In this document: one piece after another, positions 49,364 through 58,597 of the stretch
Layout: every line of letters starts with the position of its first letter
Numbering within the stretch: position 1 is the first letter of the stretch
Assembly (NCBI GenBank): GCA_902776835.1
Contig: CACYRK010000015.1
Coordinates: 1-64,000 of the forward strand
Direction of reading: 5' to 3'
From: an uncultured Bacteroidales bacterium
GTDB taxonomy: Bacteria > Bacteroidota > Bacteroidia > Bacteroidales > Muribaculaceae
DNA length: 64,000 nucleotides
Notes under the pieces: generated by a model
What the model was told of the DNA's origin: nothing
Databases searched by the model: none
What the model saw: only the letters and a program-made list of their open reading frames with translations
Program-made: the position numbers and the translations under genes

Positions 49364-51325
49364 TCATTTGTCGTCGAAGAGGTAACCGAAACCGGGGCGG
49401 CTGATGATGCAACTGGCATACGGCCCAAGTTTCTTGCGCAAGCGAGTGATGTGCACATTTACCGAGCGGTCAGAGATGATCACACCAGCCCAAACAGAAG
49501 CAATGAGTTGTTGACGCGACAACACCTGGCCACGGTTAGCAAGAAGTTGATGTAGCAGTTCGAACTCGGTGCGAGTAAGATTCACGTACTCGCCGTCGAC
49601 CGACAGTGTTTTCTTGTCGACATTCATTTGGAGGTCTTTGTAACTCAGTATTCTTTTGCCGAGTCGAGCCTCAACTACGTTAATCACATAGTCGCCAAGT
49701 TTTTCGCACTCGATTACAATGTCGTTATACAATATACATAGTTCGTAAGAGTAGTCGTGGCTGTCCACAACGTTGATACTTTCCGCCCTGAGTTGATCGC
49801 GCAGGGCATTGATGTCGTTCTCAATCTCCATCGAATCGTCGATTGAGAGATCCTTATGGCGTCCGTTAAGCACAATCATCATTTGCGTCAGGGCCTCGTT
49901 GACAAGCAGAAGCATCTCATGAAGGCGAGCATATTGCTCGGTAGTGAAATCGCCGGCGCTCTCCTTAAGGCGTCGAATTGAACGGGCGGTATTAAAACAA
50001 GCGTCGCCAATCGACTCCAGTTCACCGATTTGGCGAAACATCGATTGAATCTTTTCTTTAGTCTCGTCAGAAAGGTGCTCGTTGCTGATTTCGCTCAGAT
50101 AGGTAGCAATTTCAAGTTCCATATTGTCGGCAATATCCTCATACTTCGCTATGCGCTCGTATTGGCTTTCGAGTTCTTTCTTGTCTTTTTCGTCAAGATA
50201 GATGCGCACCATGCCGAACATGCGATGCAGGCGTTCGGCAAAATGCACTATCTCCTTTTGTGCCTGGAGAACCGAGATTTCGGGCGTCGACATCAGCCCA
50301 TTATTAATATATTGAAGTGTGGTGATGGGCTTTACAACCACACGGCTTTCTGGCATCAGCCAGCACACCAGGCGTTCCATTTGCGGAATGAATCCGATGA
50401 GCAGTGCCGTGTTGAGAACGTTAAAGCAGGTGTGAAACATGGCAAGCACTATGGGCAATCGCTCAGCCTGCCCCGACATTGTGGGGTCATATCCCACAAT
50501 GCCACACACCATGTCGACAAAGGGATAGAAGATGCATAGCACCCACATCACACCAAACAAATTAAACATCAAGTGTGCCAAAGCCGCACGCCGAGCGTCA
50601 AGACTTGAGCCCAGCGCAGCGATGTTGGCAGTGGCTGTGGTGCCCACGTTCTCTCCCATCACCAGGGCAATGCCCATGTATATAGGCATGACGCCTGTGG
50701 AGCACAGCAGGATTGTGATTGCCATAACCGCTGCCGACGATTGCACGAGGCATGTGATTACGGTGCCAATGGCAAGGAACGCGAGCACGGTGAAATAACT
50801 GCTTGTGTCGAACGAGGCAAAGAAGGCCACCACATCGGGATTATGGGCCAAGTCCATGTCGCGCCCCACCCCACTGAGCAGCACAAGCGACCAGAACAGG
50901 AAGGCCATGCCGAAAAGGAAGTCGCCCAAGAAGCGATGCCGCTTTTTATATATCAACACCATTCCCACGAGAAACGCCGGGAAGACCACGACAGTGAGGT
51001 CGACATTGTAACCCAAGGATATAATCCATGCCGTGAGCGTGGTTCCAATGTTTGCCCCCATGATGACCGAGATGGCCTGCGCCAACGTCAGCAGGCCTGC
51101 CGACACAAACGAGACAGTCATCACCGTAGTTGCTGATGACGACTGCACGGCGCATGTGACAAACGTTCCTGTGAGCATGCCAGTAAATCTGTTGGTCATC
51201 ATGCGCTCCAGGATGTGGCGCAATTGTTGTCCGGCCAACTTCTGCAATGCTTCACTCATCATCTTCATGCCGTAAATGAGCAGTGCCAGTGAGCCAAGTA
51301 GTTTTAAAACAATTCCTAAAGTCAT
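49364..51325 (-). CDS. Na/Pi-cotransporter family protein with PhoU-like region fused to an OmpR/PhoB winged helix
   Basis: A 653-residue membrane protein in one uninterrupted frame. Residues 1-330 are the Na/Pi-cotransporter (NptA/PNaS) core with both signature loops, QSSSATT (61-67) and QSSAA (195-199), and repeated GANIGTT/GENVGTT motifs. Residues ~345-560 are helical and PhoU-like. Residues ~563-653 match the OmpR/PhoB DNA-binding domain: VNLTRTEFELLHQLLANRGQ, VLSRQQLIASVWAG, SDRSVNVHITRLRKKLG, GFGYLFD. Typical members end after the PhoU part at about 560 residues. The build suggests a transporter that senses phosphate or its own flux and binds DNA from the membrane (inference). -7 box at 51354-51361. 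Confidence 0.9.
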   Translation of the reverse strand: MTLGIVLKLLGSLALLIYGMKMMSEALQKLAGQQLRHILERMMTNRFTGMLTGTFVTCAVQSSSATTVMTVSFVSAGLLTLAQAISVIMGANIGTTLTAWIISLGYNVDLTVVVFPAFLVGMVLIYKKRHRFLGDFLFGMAFLFWSLVLLSGVGRDMDLAHNPDVVAFFASFDTSSYFTVLAFLAIGTVITCLVQSSAAVMAITILLCSTGVMPIYMGIALVMGENVGTTATANIAALGSSLDARRAALAHLMFNLFGVMWVLCIFYPFVDMVCGIVGYDPTMSGQAERLPIVLAMFHTCFNVLNTALLIGFIPQMERLVCWLMPESRVVVKPITTLQYINNGLMSTPEISVLQAQKEIVHFAERLHRMFGMVRIYLDEKDKKELESQYERIAKYEDIADNMELEIATYLSEISNEHLSDETKEKIQSMFRQIGELESIGDACFNTARSIRRLKESAGDFTTEQYARLHEMLLLVNEALTQMMIVLNGRHKDLSIDDSMEIENDINALRDQLRAESINVVDSHDYSYELCILYNDIVIECEKLGDYVINVVEARLGKRILSYKDLQMNVDKKTLSVDGEYVNLTRTEFELLHQLLANRGQVLSRQQLIASVWAGVIISDRSVNVHITRLRKKLGPYASCIISRPGFGYLFDDK

Positions 51326-51353
51326 AATTCCAATTTGGTTGGGATTTCAGTCG

Positions 51354-51361
51354 CAAAGATA
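51354..51361 (-). promoter_or_regulatory. Candidate -7 box for the transporter fusion gene
   Basis: The minus strand reads TATCTTTG. The expected start is about 22 bases before the ATG. The rest of the 315-base gap (51326-51640) is non-coding and holds this box and the divergent promoter at 51519. Confidence 0.5.
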
Positions 51362-51518
51362 ATTTGTCACCAATAAAGAAGGCCGCGGGGGGCGGTTACA
51401 TTTCGGCTACGATTTCAGCATGCCGTCAGGGCGACCATCGGCAATCTGAAAGCCACCAATGATTTATGCGATTTTGACGTGTTTTGGGCGTTGCTTCGGC
51501 AATTTGGGCAGTCGTGGC

Positions 51519-51549
51519 TTTGCGGAATCGTATAATTGTCGTAAATTTG
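51519..51549 (+). promoter_or_regulatory. Promoter for the gene at 51641
   Basis: TTTG (51519-51522), 19 bases, TAAATTTG (51542-51549), a perfect consensus. The leader is about 85 bases. Confidence 0.8.
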
Positions 51550-51640
51550 CACATTAATATATTGAGTGGCTTTTTCCCGGCAGTGAGGATTAAGCGGCTG
51601 AGTAACAAAAATATTTGAATCACGTTATAATTGCATTATT

Positions 51641-52390
51641 ATGGAACTGATAGATTATTGCCGGTATTACATGATTCCCATCATCATTACGGCGGTGTGG
51701 CTCTGCCTTTCCGTGGCATTTTTCTTCTGGAAAAAGAATCGCGGCTGCGCGCCCGCAATATTCGTGTTTGGCGGCATGGCATTATTGGCTTTCGTATGGC
51801 CGCACTGGACCACTAACATCGGCGATTACAAGGCCGAAGTGCTCGACCGCGTCAACCAAGAGGAGTGGCAGTCGCTGGACCAGCAGTTGCGCGTGCGCCT
51901 GAACGATGTGGTAAAACTGACGCAGCCACTCTACAACAATTCCGACACCGTCATCAACCCCGACAAGTTGCTCGACGGCAAGTTTATCGCTGTCACTTTC
52001 AACCATAACACGTCGGACACCACCATGGTGTCGACCCTTGAGCGCCGCATCAACGAGGCGCTGAAAGAACACAACCAATTCTGCACTGTAGCCAATGAAC
52101 TGGATTACGCAATTGTGTTTTACAGCAGTGGAGATTACGACAAATATGGCAGGAACGGCCAAAGCAGCGTCTACACCGAGCAGGGCACGGCCTTTGTTGT
52201 CGACTTCAAGACCGACAGCATCGTAAAGGTCGTCCAGTTCATGCCGGAGAACCCTTACAGCATCCAGGTAAAGAAACACCATGAAGCGCACTATGAGTAC
52301 ATGCTCAGCAAGGAAGACCTCTACATAGGCGTCATGCGCACCGAGGATGAGAAAGGGGCGGCTTTGTTAAACCCCGACAATGATGATTAA
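51641..52390 (+). CDS. Uncharacterised two-helix membrane protein
   Basis: A 249-residue protein. Two membrane helices lie near the start (about 9-30 and 39-57). A ~190-residue hydrophilic domain follows, probably outside the inner membrane, ending in an acidic tail. It contains TMVSTLERRINEALKEHNQFCTVANELDYAIVFYSSG and EQGTAFVVDFKTDSIVKVVQF. No known family recognised. It has a consensus promoter and is followed by two more unknown genes on the same strand, with a dispersed repeat element between. Confidence 0.75.
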   Translation: MELIDYCRYYMIPIIITAVWLCLSVAFFFWKKNRGCAPAIFVFGGMALLAFVWPHWTTNIGDYKAEVLDRVNQEEWQSLDQQLRVRLNDVVKLTQPLYNNSDTVINPDKLLDGKFIAVTFNHNTSDTTMVSTLERRINEALKEHNQFCTVANELDYAIVFYSSGDYDKYGRNGQSSVYTEQGTAFVVDFKTDSIVKVVQFMPENPYSIQVKKHHEAHYEYMLSKEDLYIGVMRTEDEKGAALLNPDNDD

Positions 52391-52400
52391 AATCACAAAA

Positions 52401-52468
52401 CGGTCATTAGAACGGAGTTATGTTATTTTTTATTCCTAATTATGTCAGAACATAATTTCTAATGACCG
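52401..52468. repeat. Dispersed element with CGGTCATTAGAA inverted ends, copy 1
   Basis: CGGTCATTAGAA (52401-52412) and its exact inverse (52457-52468) bound a 44-base T-rich centre containing CCTAATTATGTCAGAACA. The second copy is at 62184. Near-identical TTAAAA(T/C)CACAAAACG sequences flank this copy at 52387 and 52476. Confidence 0.85.
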
Positions 52469-52499
52469 ATTTGGGTTAAAACCACAAAACGATACGATT

Positions 52500-53045
52500 A
52501 TGGGATTTTTTGACAACATTTTGGGTGGAGGTCCTGGGCAAGGCAACCAGGCCTACACCGTACCTATTCCGTTTTTGCCGCAAAACATCGAACAACTGAT
52601 GCAGATGCCCTACGCGGCACTGCGCAACGAGTATGAGGTGGCGGCTCTCACCGTGGCCGTGCTGTGCAACTACTGCCAGAACCCGCAAGCCACCGTGGAG
52701 ATGCTGAACTACCTGCGTGGGCCGCGCCCGCTGTCGCCCATGGAGGTGCAGTTTTTGCGCGACCGCCTGGCCGGCAAGCCTTATAAGATGATGTCGTACC
52801 TCAACGGCACGTCGCCGACCAACAACTACACGCCCGCCATGCCACTGGGGGTGACCATCGTCGTCACGCCCACCAGCGTGCTCCAGCCCGACATGATACG
52901 GCTGTTTGTCCCGTCGAGCGGCGCCGACAGCCTGCGACAAGTGGACCTGCGCCGCAAGCCCAGCACGGGCCAGTGGTTCCTATGGTCGCTTGAGGGCCTA
53001 ATGCCCGACGTGCGCATTCCCGTCAACCAGGACCCCTGGGCATAA
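52500..53045 (+). CDS. Uncharacterised protein, 181 residues
   Basis: A soluble-looking protein without signal peptide. It opens MGFFDNILGGGPGQGN, a glycine-rich head, then a helical region (PFLPQNIEQLMQMPYAALRNEYEVAALTVAVLCNY) and a beta-rich end (GVTIVVTPTSVLQPDMIRLFVPSSG, GQWFLWSLEGLM). I have a weak impression of a Bacteroidota DUF family but cannot name it. It is followed by the gene at 53070 after 24 bases, so the two are probably one transcript. Confidence 0.72.
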   Translation: MGFFDNILGGGPGQGNQAYTVPIPFLPQNIEQLMQMPYAALRNEYEVAALTVAVLCNYCQNPQATVEMLNYLRGPRPLSPMEVQFLRDRLAGKPYKMMSYLNGTSPTNNYTPAMPLGVTIVVTPTSVLQPDMIRLFVPSSGADSLRQVDLRRKPSTGQWFLWSLEGLMPDVRIPVNQDPWA

Positions 53046-53069
53046 ACAACAACACAAAAAAACGACAAC

Positions 53070-54188
53070 ATGAAACGCTTATTTTCAACTGTTTTGGCTG
53101 TGGCGATAGCCATGTTGCCATTGCTGGCGCAAACCATCGAGCACATTTTCAAAGACGCATTTGCGGCCGAAATGGACGACATGATTGAGTTCTTCGACCA
53201 CGACAAGCCCTGCCACATGTTTGCCTATTGGTACGACGTTACCGATGTCGACGGCGACGGCACCTTGGAGATGGTGCTTGGCGACTATGCCAAGGAATAT
53301 TACGCAATCTTTAAGTATGTCGACGGCGATGTGCGATTCATCAACCCCGTGCCACTGCAGAATGTCAACTGGAAACCGATATTTTGGGCCGTGAGCGACC
53401 TGCTGAGCGAGAACTACGACAACCAGTTTGACATCACGCTGCGTCATCGCCCCATTTTCGCCCACGACATCAACATCAACGGCAACCGCTACAAAGCCTC
53501 GAGCGAGGTGTGGAGTCATGTCAACCCATCGACACTGGGCGGTTACGACCGCATGATTTTCAAGCCCCACGTCGGCGAGGTGAAACTTGCGAAGAAGAGC
53601 GAGACCGAGAAGGCCGTGACGGCCACCTGGTCGCTTAAGGACCCGTCAAAAGCCAAGACGATGTTCCGCGGCTACACCTACACACTGGCCACGCCGGTGA
53701 TTGTGCCTCACGCATTTCTCGACACGCACAACCCGCTGCAGTTCAGCCGTTGGCTCAATGGCGAGAAGATTACCCATGCCAGTTCCGACGCGAAAGCCAT
53801 CATCAGCGAGTACTACGGCGGGCGCCGCATCCACGAGGCCCGCTGGGTGGCCTCCTGTCCGAGCAACGAGCGCACTTTCTATAATGTGGTGTTTGAGCCC
53901 GAGGACGGCAAGGTGCTCAGCGCACTGGTGTGCATCGCCGAGGGCGATGTGGAGTCGGTACGGAATCAGTGGGACGACATGGAAGGCAATGATTTAGCCA
54001 CCGGCGAGTCGCTCGACGACATCTTCTTCCACGGCCCGCAAATCATGGCCATGATAGCCTGCGACGCCGGGCTAGAACTGTACGTGCGCTGGAATTCCAT
54101 GGAGGGCATCCACTACGCCATTTGGCGCGAATATGAAGACCAGTGGATAACCATCCAGGACGACTACCAGTACCTGGCCCCCAATTAA
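53070..54188 (+). CDS. Uncharacterised exported protein
   Basis: A 372-residue protein with a signal peptide (about 1-20, LPLLAQ). Near residue 55 lies YDVTDVDGDGTLEMVLGD, a calcium-binding loop like those of VCBS/FG-GAP repeats, but only one is present. The rest is mixed alpha/beta without a recognised family (HIFKDAFAAEMDDMIEF; VLSALVCIAEGDVESVRNQWDD). It is the second gene of a probable pair with 52500. Function unknown. Confidence 0.75.
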   Translation: MKRLFSTVLAVAIAMLPLLAQTIEHIFKDAFAAEMDDMIEFFDHDKPCHMFAYWYDVTDVDGDGTLEMVLGDYAKEYYAIFKYVDGDVRFINPVPLQNVNWKPIFWAVSDLLSENYDNQFDITLRHRPIFAHDININGNRYKASSEVWSHVNPSTLGGYDRMIFKPHVGEVKLAKKSETEKAVTATWSLKDPSKAKTMFRGYTYTLATPVIVPHAFLDTHNPLQFSRWLNGEKITHASSDAKAIISEYYGGRRIHEARWVASCPSNERTFYNVVFEPEDGKVLSALVCIAEGDVESVRNQWDDMEGNDLATGESLDDIFFHGPQIMAMIACDAGLELYVRWNSMEGIHYAIWREYEDQWITIQDDYQYLAPN

Positions 54189-54428
54189 TCCCTATCTTCA
54201 AGCAGCCGAGGCGGGATTAAACATGAATTATCCATGAATTATTTAGTTCTTTGAATCAAAAAATATAATGGCTAATTCATGGATATTCGTGTACAACATC
54301 ATATCAAAGCAAGCGCCAAAGCAACATCTGGCGACGGTCCTTGAGTGTTCGGGCATCATCAGCAACGCGCTCCGACAAAAACTCCACAAAAACTTCGGGC
54401 GGAATGGCTGAGATTGCGATAATTGTTG

Positions 54429-54436
54429 TACCTTTG
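54429..54436 (+). promoter_or_regulatory. Candidate -7 box before a short frame and the LRR gene
   Basis: TACCTTTG matches the consensus; no -33 element at normal spacing. The expected transcription start is near 54443. It would give either a ~220-base leader for the gene at 54665 or a transcript for the 56-codon frame at 54462. The rest of the 476-base gap (54189-54664) shows nothing else. Confidence 0.45.
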
Positions 54437-54461
54437 CAGTGATAACGGAAGTTGATAGGCT

Positions 54462-54632
54462 ATGGTTTCGGCAATCTGCATAGAGCACCCTTTGCCCGAT
54501 GAATTGCAAACTGTCTGCAATTCGTTGAATAACGACCCGTTATTACCCCCAATTTGGTGGCGTAGACTTTTCAAAATCAACATATTACGGCACATTCTGG
54601 CTGCGGCTGGCGTGTGCCGCTTTGCTTCGTGA
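54462..54632 (+). CDS. Possible small protein, 56 residues
   Basis: An open frame starting ~19 bases past the predicted transcription start. It begins MVSAICIEHPLPDELQ and ends with a basic, hydrophobic helix (WWRRLFKINILRHILAAAG). It could be a small peptide, a leader peptide for the LRR gene 33 bases downstream, or chance. No homologue is known to me. Confidence 0.25.
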   Translation: MVSAICIEHPLPDELQTVCNSLNNDPLLPPIWWRRLFKINILRHILAAAGVCRFAS

Positions 54633-54664
54633 AACCTATTATTCACTATTAAGATTATACGCTT

Positions 54665-56785
54665 ATGAAGAAGATTCTACTTATCTTGATGGTGCTGCTC
54701 GCCAGCCTCTCGATGTGGGCCGAGCCGAAGTACATCGCCGAGGTGATGCTCATAGGAGGCACCCAAACCGAGACCGACTCACTTAAGGCCACCTACACGG
54801 CTCAGGGCTGGACGGTCATCGACCAGGACCTGAACGCGGGCTGCGGCTCGTCGAGCGACTACATCTATCTGCTCTACAAAGAGAGAAGTACGGCATCGCC
54901 CAACCACACCTTCATCACCAAATTCTATATCAGCAATGCCTCTGGCACTGCCCCCGACACCCGTGACCACAACGGCCTCCGCTATAAGTTAGTGCCCTAT
55001 GACGGCGGCGACCACTTCAAGCAGAAGAAGGGCGACCTGAACAGCAATGCCGGCGGTGACGACATCCACCTCTACTACACCACGGAATTATTGGAAAATT
55101 TTACAGCAGTCAGCCAAATCACCTTCAACGCGACGCAGAGCGGCGCCGTGACCACATTCGGAGATACTGGGGGCTACGACCTGAACGATGGTGCCGATGG
55201 AGACTACATCTATATGCACTGCGAATTCAACGCTGCGCCAGGTTGGGTTATCCAGAAGAGCAGCGACGGCTCTCAATGCTACGTCCGGGGACTCTCTTCT
55301 TCGGGCTTAACGAAAAGAGACATATTAGCCTTCCCCGCCATCATCGACGGCGCAGCAGTGGTAGGAATAACTGGCATGAACTTCTCGGATTTAAGCTGGC
55401 TCAACACGATATACTTCAGCCAAGACTATGACGCCAGCACGATACCGTCGGCCTATAAGTGCACATATTTAAAGAATGTCCATATCGTGGACAACAGCGG
55501 CATAAAGATAAAGGAAGATGAACTACCTGCCTCCGTCACGAGCATCGCTGACAGTGCATTCATCTGGACCAAACTTGAGACCCTCAAGATGCCCAATGTA
55601 ACGAGCATTGGAAATGAAGCCTTCAGTGGTTGCACCCACTTGACGAGCGTCACATTCCCGTCTGGCCTGACGAGCATCGGCACCAAGGCATTCTACAATT
55701 GTTACGCCCTGACGAGCTTCACATTCCCGTCTGGCCTGACGAGCATCGGGACGATGGCATTCTACAATTGTGAAGGCCTGACAAGCATCACCCTCCCGAG
55801 CAGCGTGACGAGCATCGGCACCAAGGCATTCAACTGTTGTGACGCCCTGATCTCAGTTACCATCAGCGGCAATCCGACGATGGGAGCGGAAGCCTTTCCC
55901 AACGCAACGACGCTGGTGTTGAAGCCAAGGACGAATAACTGGGACGACGCGAGTTGGACGACGTTCTACAACGACTACGCCAATTTCAAGGCGCAGGGAG
56001 CGGCTAAGGTCTATAAAGCCACGGTGGCCCACGGTAAGGTGGTGTTGACCGAGGTGAAGGACAAGATAGTGAATGTTGGGACACCCGTGGTGCTGAAGAC
56101 GGGCAAGAGCAACAATTTCGTGCAACTGAACCGCACCACCGACACAAGCAGCGACACGTTGGCTAACGAACTGCACGCCGTGAACGCCCCCACGTACATC
56201 CCCACCTGGGTAACTGTAAACTACCCAGACCATACCTTCTACTTGCTGGGCAACAACTACGGTGTGGGCTACTACCGCTACTTGGGCGACATGATGCCGC
56301 AGAACGAGGCGTTCCTCGCCCTGCCGCCGGGCACCGACACACCCCAGATGATGCCCATCGTGGAATATCAGCAATTTGCCATTACGCTGCCCGAATCGTT
56401 TGAGAACGGCTCGGTGACTTGTGACAAGACGGAAGCAGCCGAGGGTGAGACCGTGACACTGACGGTAATGCCCGACAACGGCTATGAGTTGGAAACGCTC
56501 ACCGTCACCCCCGTTGACGGCGAGCCGAGTGGCGCACCTATGTTGCGCTTGAGCGGCGGCACTGTTGAACTCACGCCTGGCGAGAATGGCACTTACACCT
56601 TCGCAATGCCCGCTGCTCCCGTGACCGTGAACGCCACGTTCAAGGAGAGCACCGTCACAGGCGTTGTTGACATCAACGCAGCCGACCGCAAGAGCGGCCA
56701 GCGTTACAACCTCATGGGTCAGCCCGTAGGCAACAACTACAAGGGCATCGTCATCGAGGACGGACGAAAAATCATCGTGAGATAA
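54665..56785 (+). CDS. BspA-type leucine-rich repeat protein with type IX-like C-terminal tail
   Basis: A 706-residue exported protein (signal ~1-19). Residues 20-210 hold three copies of a beta-prism-like unit marked by DLNAGCGSSSDYIYLLYK, DLNSNAGGDDIHLYY and DLNDGADGDYIYMHCEF. LRR_5 repeats follow (about 240-410), two of which are nearly identical 23-residue units from a 69-base tandem copy (55652-55789). A Big/InlB-type beta domain follows, near 575-660. The last ~40 residues (GVVDINAADRKSGQRYNLMG, then KGIVIEDGRKIIVR) resemble the short sorting tails of Bacteroidales type IX cargo. Likely surface-displayed adhesin. Confidence 0.85.
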   Translation: MKKILLILMVLLASLSMWAEPKYIAEVMLIGGTQTETDSLKATYTAQGWTVIDQDLNAGCGSSSDYIYLLYKERSTASPNHTFITKFYISNASGTAPDTRDHNGLRYKLVPYDGGDHFKQKKGDLNSNAGGDDIHLYYTTELLENFTAVSQITFNATQSGAVTTFGDTGGYDLNDGADGDYIYMHCEFNAAPGWVIQKSSDGSQCYVRGLSSSGLTKRDILAFPAIIDGAAVVGITGMNFSDLSWLNTIYFSQDYDASTIPSAYKCTYLKNVHIVDNSGIKIKEDELPASVTSIADSAFIWTKLETLKMPNVTSIGNEAFSGCTHLTSVTFPSGLTSIGTKAFYNCYALTSFTFPSGLTSIGTMAFYNCEGLTSITLPSSVTSIGTKAFNCCDALISVTISGNPTMGAEAFPNATTLVLKPRTNNWDDASWTTFYNDYANFKAQGAAKVYKATVAHGKVVLTEVKDKIVNVGTPVVLKTGKSNNFVQLNRTTDTSSDTLANELHAVNAPTYIPTWVTVNYPDHTFYLLGNNYGVGYYRYLGDMMPQNEAFLALPPGTDTPQMMPIVEYQQFAITLPESFENGSVTCDKTEAAEGETVTLTVMPDNGYELETLTVTPVDGEPSGAPMLRLSGGTVELTPGENGTYTFAMPAAPVTVNATFKESTVTGVVDINAADRKSGQRYNLMGQPVGNNYKGIVIEDGRKIIVR

Positions 56786-57026
56786 GCATGGTTTCGGCAT
56801 AAGAAAATGCATGCTTGTTGCATGTAAGCAACTGAGACACAGCCCCCTAAGTTAGGCGAGGTAGCCCTAAGAGCGGGAGGAGTGTGCGATAACACACTGG
56901 TTGGTAATTGTTTGTTGGCACATGCCTCCGCCCTTCGGGCACCCCCTCCAACTTAGAGCAGGACCTGCTAACGCATTGATTCTGTGGCCATTTTACACCG
57001 AACCCACGTTAACTTGAGTAAAATAT
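56786..57026. other. Non-coding gap with inverted repeats before rpoN
   Basis: No gene is seen. It holds a short hairpin (GTGTG-CGATAA-CACAC), a GC-rich imperfect inverted repeat (AGCGGGAGGAG against CTCCGCCC), and a perfect 13-base palindrome AGCAGG-A-CCTGCT at 56957-56969. It may be the relic of a dispersed element. Confidence 0.4.
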
Positions 57027-57057
57027 TTTGTTTTGCTCTTGAATTGTTGTAATTTTG
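57027..57057 (+). promoter_or_regulatory. Promoter for the rpoN operon
   Basis: TTTG (57027-57030), 19 bases, TAATTTTG (57050-57057), a perfect consensus. The leader to the ATG at 57080 is about 16 bases. Confidence 0.82.
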
Positions 57058-57079
57058 TAGTCTAAAAAAATAACGAGAT

Positions 57080-58561
57080 ATGGCTAAACAAGGACAAGGG
57101 CTGCGAACCGAGCAAAGGCTTAAGCAAAACCTCTCAGCAGTCTTGCAGCGCGAGTTGGGCCGCATGCTGGAGATGAACAGCGCGGCCTTCGAGGAGGAGG
57201 TCCGCAAGACCGAGGACGAGAACGAGGCTCTGGAGCGCGTTGTCGAGGACACCAACGAAGACAACGGCATCAACACCAAGACCGACGACAACCGCGACTT
57301 CAAGGAGAGCAGCGAGGAACTTCAGGCAAAGGACTACGGCGACGACGACGAGCGCATGATTATGCGCTACTTCGCGTCGAACCGCAGTGCCGACGACGAA
57401 TATTACGCCCCCACGGTGGTCAATGAGCAGACGCTCTACGACTACCTGATGGAGCAGTTGGGCCAGACCGACATCAGCCCGCGCGAGATGTCGATTGCCG
57501 AGTTTGTGATTGGCAACATCGACAATAACGGCTACCTGAGCCGCTCGGCGCGCGCCATTGCCGACGATGTGACCTTCAACTCGGGCGACGAGAGCATCGG
57601 CGAGGTCGACACGCAAGAGGTTGAGGCTGTGATCAAGCAGGTTCAGACGCTTGACCCTCCCGGCATTGCCGCCACGTCGCTAACCGAGTGCCTGACGCTT
57701 CAGTTGGAGCGTCGCGACACGCCCTCGGCTGCCATAGCGGCACAAGTGGTTGCCAACCATCTGGGCGACCTTGCCGCCAAGCGTTTCGACACCATCTGCG
57801 CCAGCCTGGGCCTCACATTTGAGGAGTTGCAGCACGCCGTGAGAGAAATCCTTACCACCGACCCCAAGCCAGGCAGTAAATTTGCCGGTGGCATGGCCGA
57901 GCACGGCAACGCCATATCGCCCGACTTTATCGTTGAGGTCGACGACGACAACCGGCTCACCCTCACCCTGCCCAACTCCATCCCCACACTGCAGGTGTCG
58001 CAGAGTTACGACTTGGAGAACGAGAAATTCAAGAAAGACCAGCCCGTGACCACGGCAAAGAAGGACGAGGCCGCCAAAGTGCGCGCCAAGGTCGAACGCG
58101 CCACACAGTTCATCAAACTGATGAAGATGCGCCAAGAGACGCTGAAAAACACCATGGAGTCGATCATGCTACAACAGCGCGAATATTTCCTCACCGGCGA
58201 CGAGTCGAGGCTGAAACCGATGATTCTTGAGGATGTGGCCCGCGCCATCGACCGCGACGTGTCGGTGGTTTCGCGCGCCACGGCCAACAAGTACGTGCAG
58301 ATGCCGTGGGGCTTGAAACCGCTGAAATTCTTCTTCACCGAGGGCATAAAGAGCAACGACGAGGGCGAGGAAGTTAGCGCCCATGCTGTGAGGATGACGC
58401 TGCAACAACTCGTCGACGAGGAGAACAAGAGCCATCCGCTGAGCGATGCAGCCCTGGCAAAAGAACTCATGCAGAAGCACGGGTTCCAGATAGCGCGCCG
58501 CACGGTGACGAAATACCGTAAAATGCTACACATTCCCAACGCCACGCTGCGCAAGGCATAA
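57080..58561 (+). CDS. rpoN: RNA polymerase sigma-54 factor
   Basis: A 493-residue protein. Region I (QRLKQNLSAVLQRELGRMLEMNSAAFEEEVRK) is followed by an acidic linker. The core-binding domain holds LYDYLMEQLGQTDISPREMSIAEFVIGNIDNNGYLSRS and LDPPGIAATSLTECLTLQLERR. The RpoN box is ARRTVTKYRKMLHIPNATLRK at the end. Sigma-54 needs an AAA+ activator to open promoters; none is encoded in the window. First gene of a four-gene operon with a PAP2-like protein, purE and ispG. Confidence 0.96.
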   Translation: MAKQGQGLRTEQRLKQNLSAVLQRELGRMLEMNSAAFEEEVRKTEDENEALERVVEDTNEDNGINTKTDDNRDFKESSEELQAKDYGDDDERMIMRYFASNRSADDEYYAPTVVNEQTLYDYLMEQLGQTDISPREMSIAEFVIGNIDNNGYLSRSARAIADDVTFNSGDESIGEVDTQEVEAVIKQVQTLDPPGIAATSLTECLTLQLERRDTPSAAIAAQVVANHLGDLAAKRFDTICASLGLTFEELQHAVREILTTDPKPGSKFAGGMAEHGNAISPDFIVEVDDDNRLTLTLPNSIPTLQVSQSYDLENEKFKKDQPVTTAKKDEAAKVRAKVERATQFIKLMKMRQETLKNTMESIMLQQREYFLTGDESRLKPMILEDVARAIDRDVSVVSRATANKYVQMPWGLKPLKFFFTEGIKSNDEGEEVSAHAVRMTLQQLVDEENKSHPLSDAALAKELMQKHGFQIARRTVTKYRKMLHIPNATLRKA

Positions 58562-58597
58562 GCGGCGGCAGTTTTAGGGCTGAAAATACTGAAAGAC

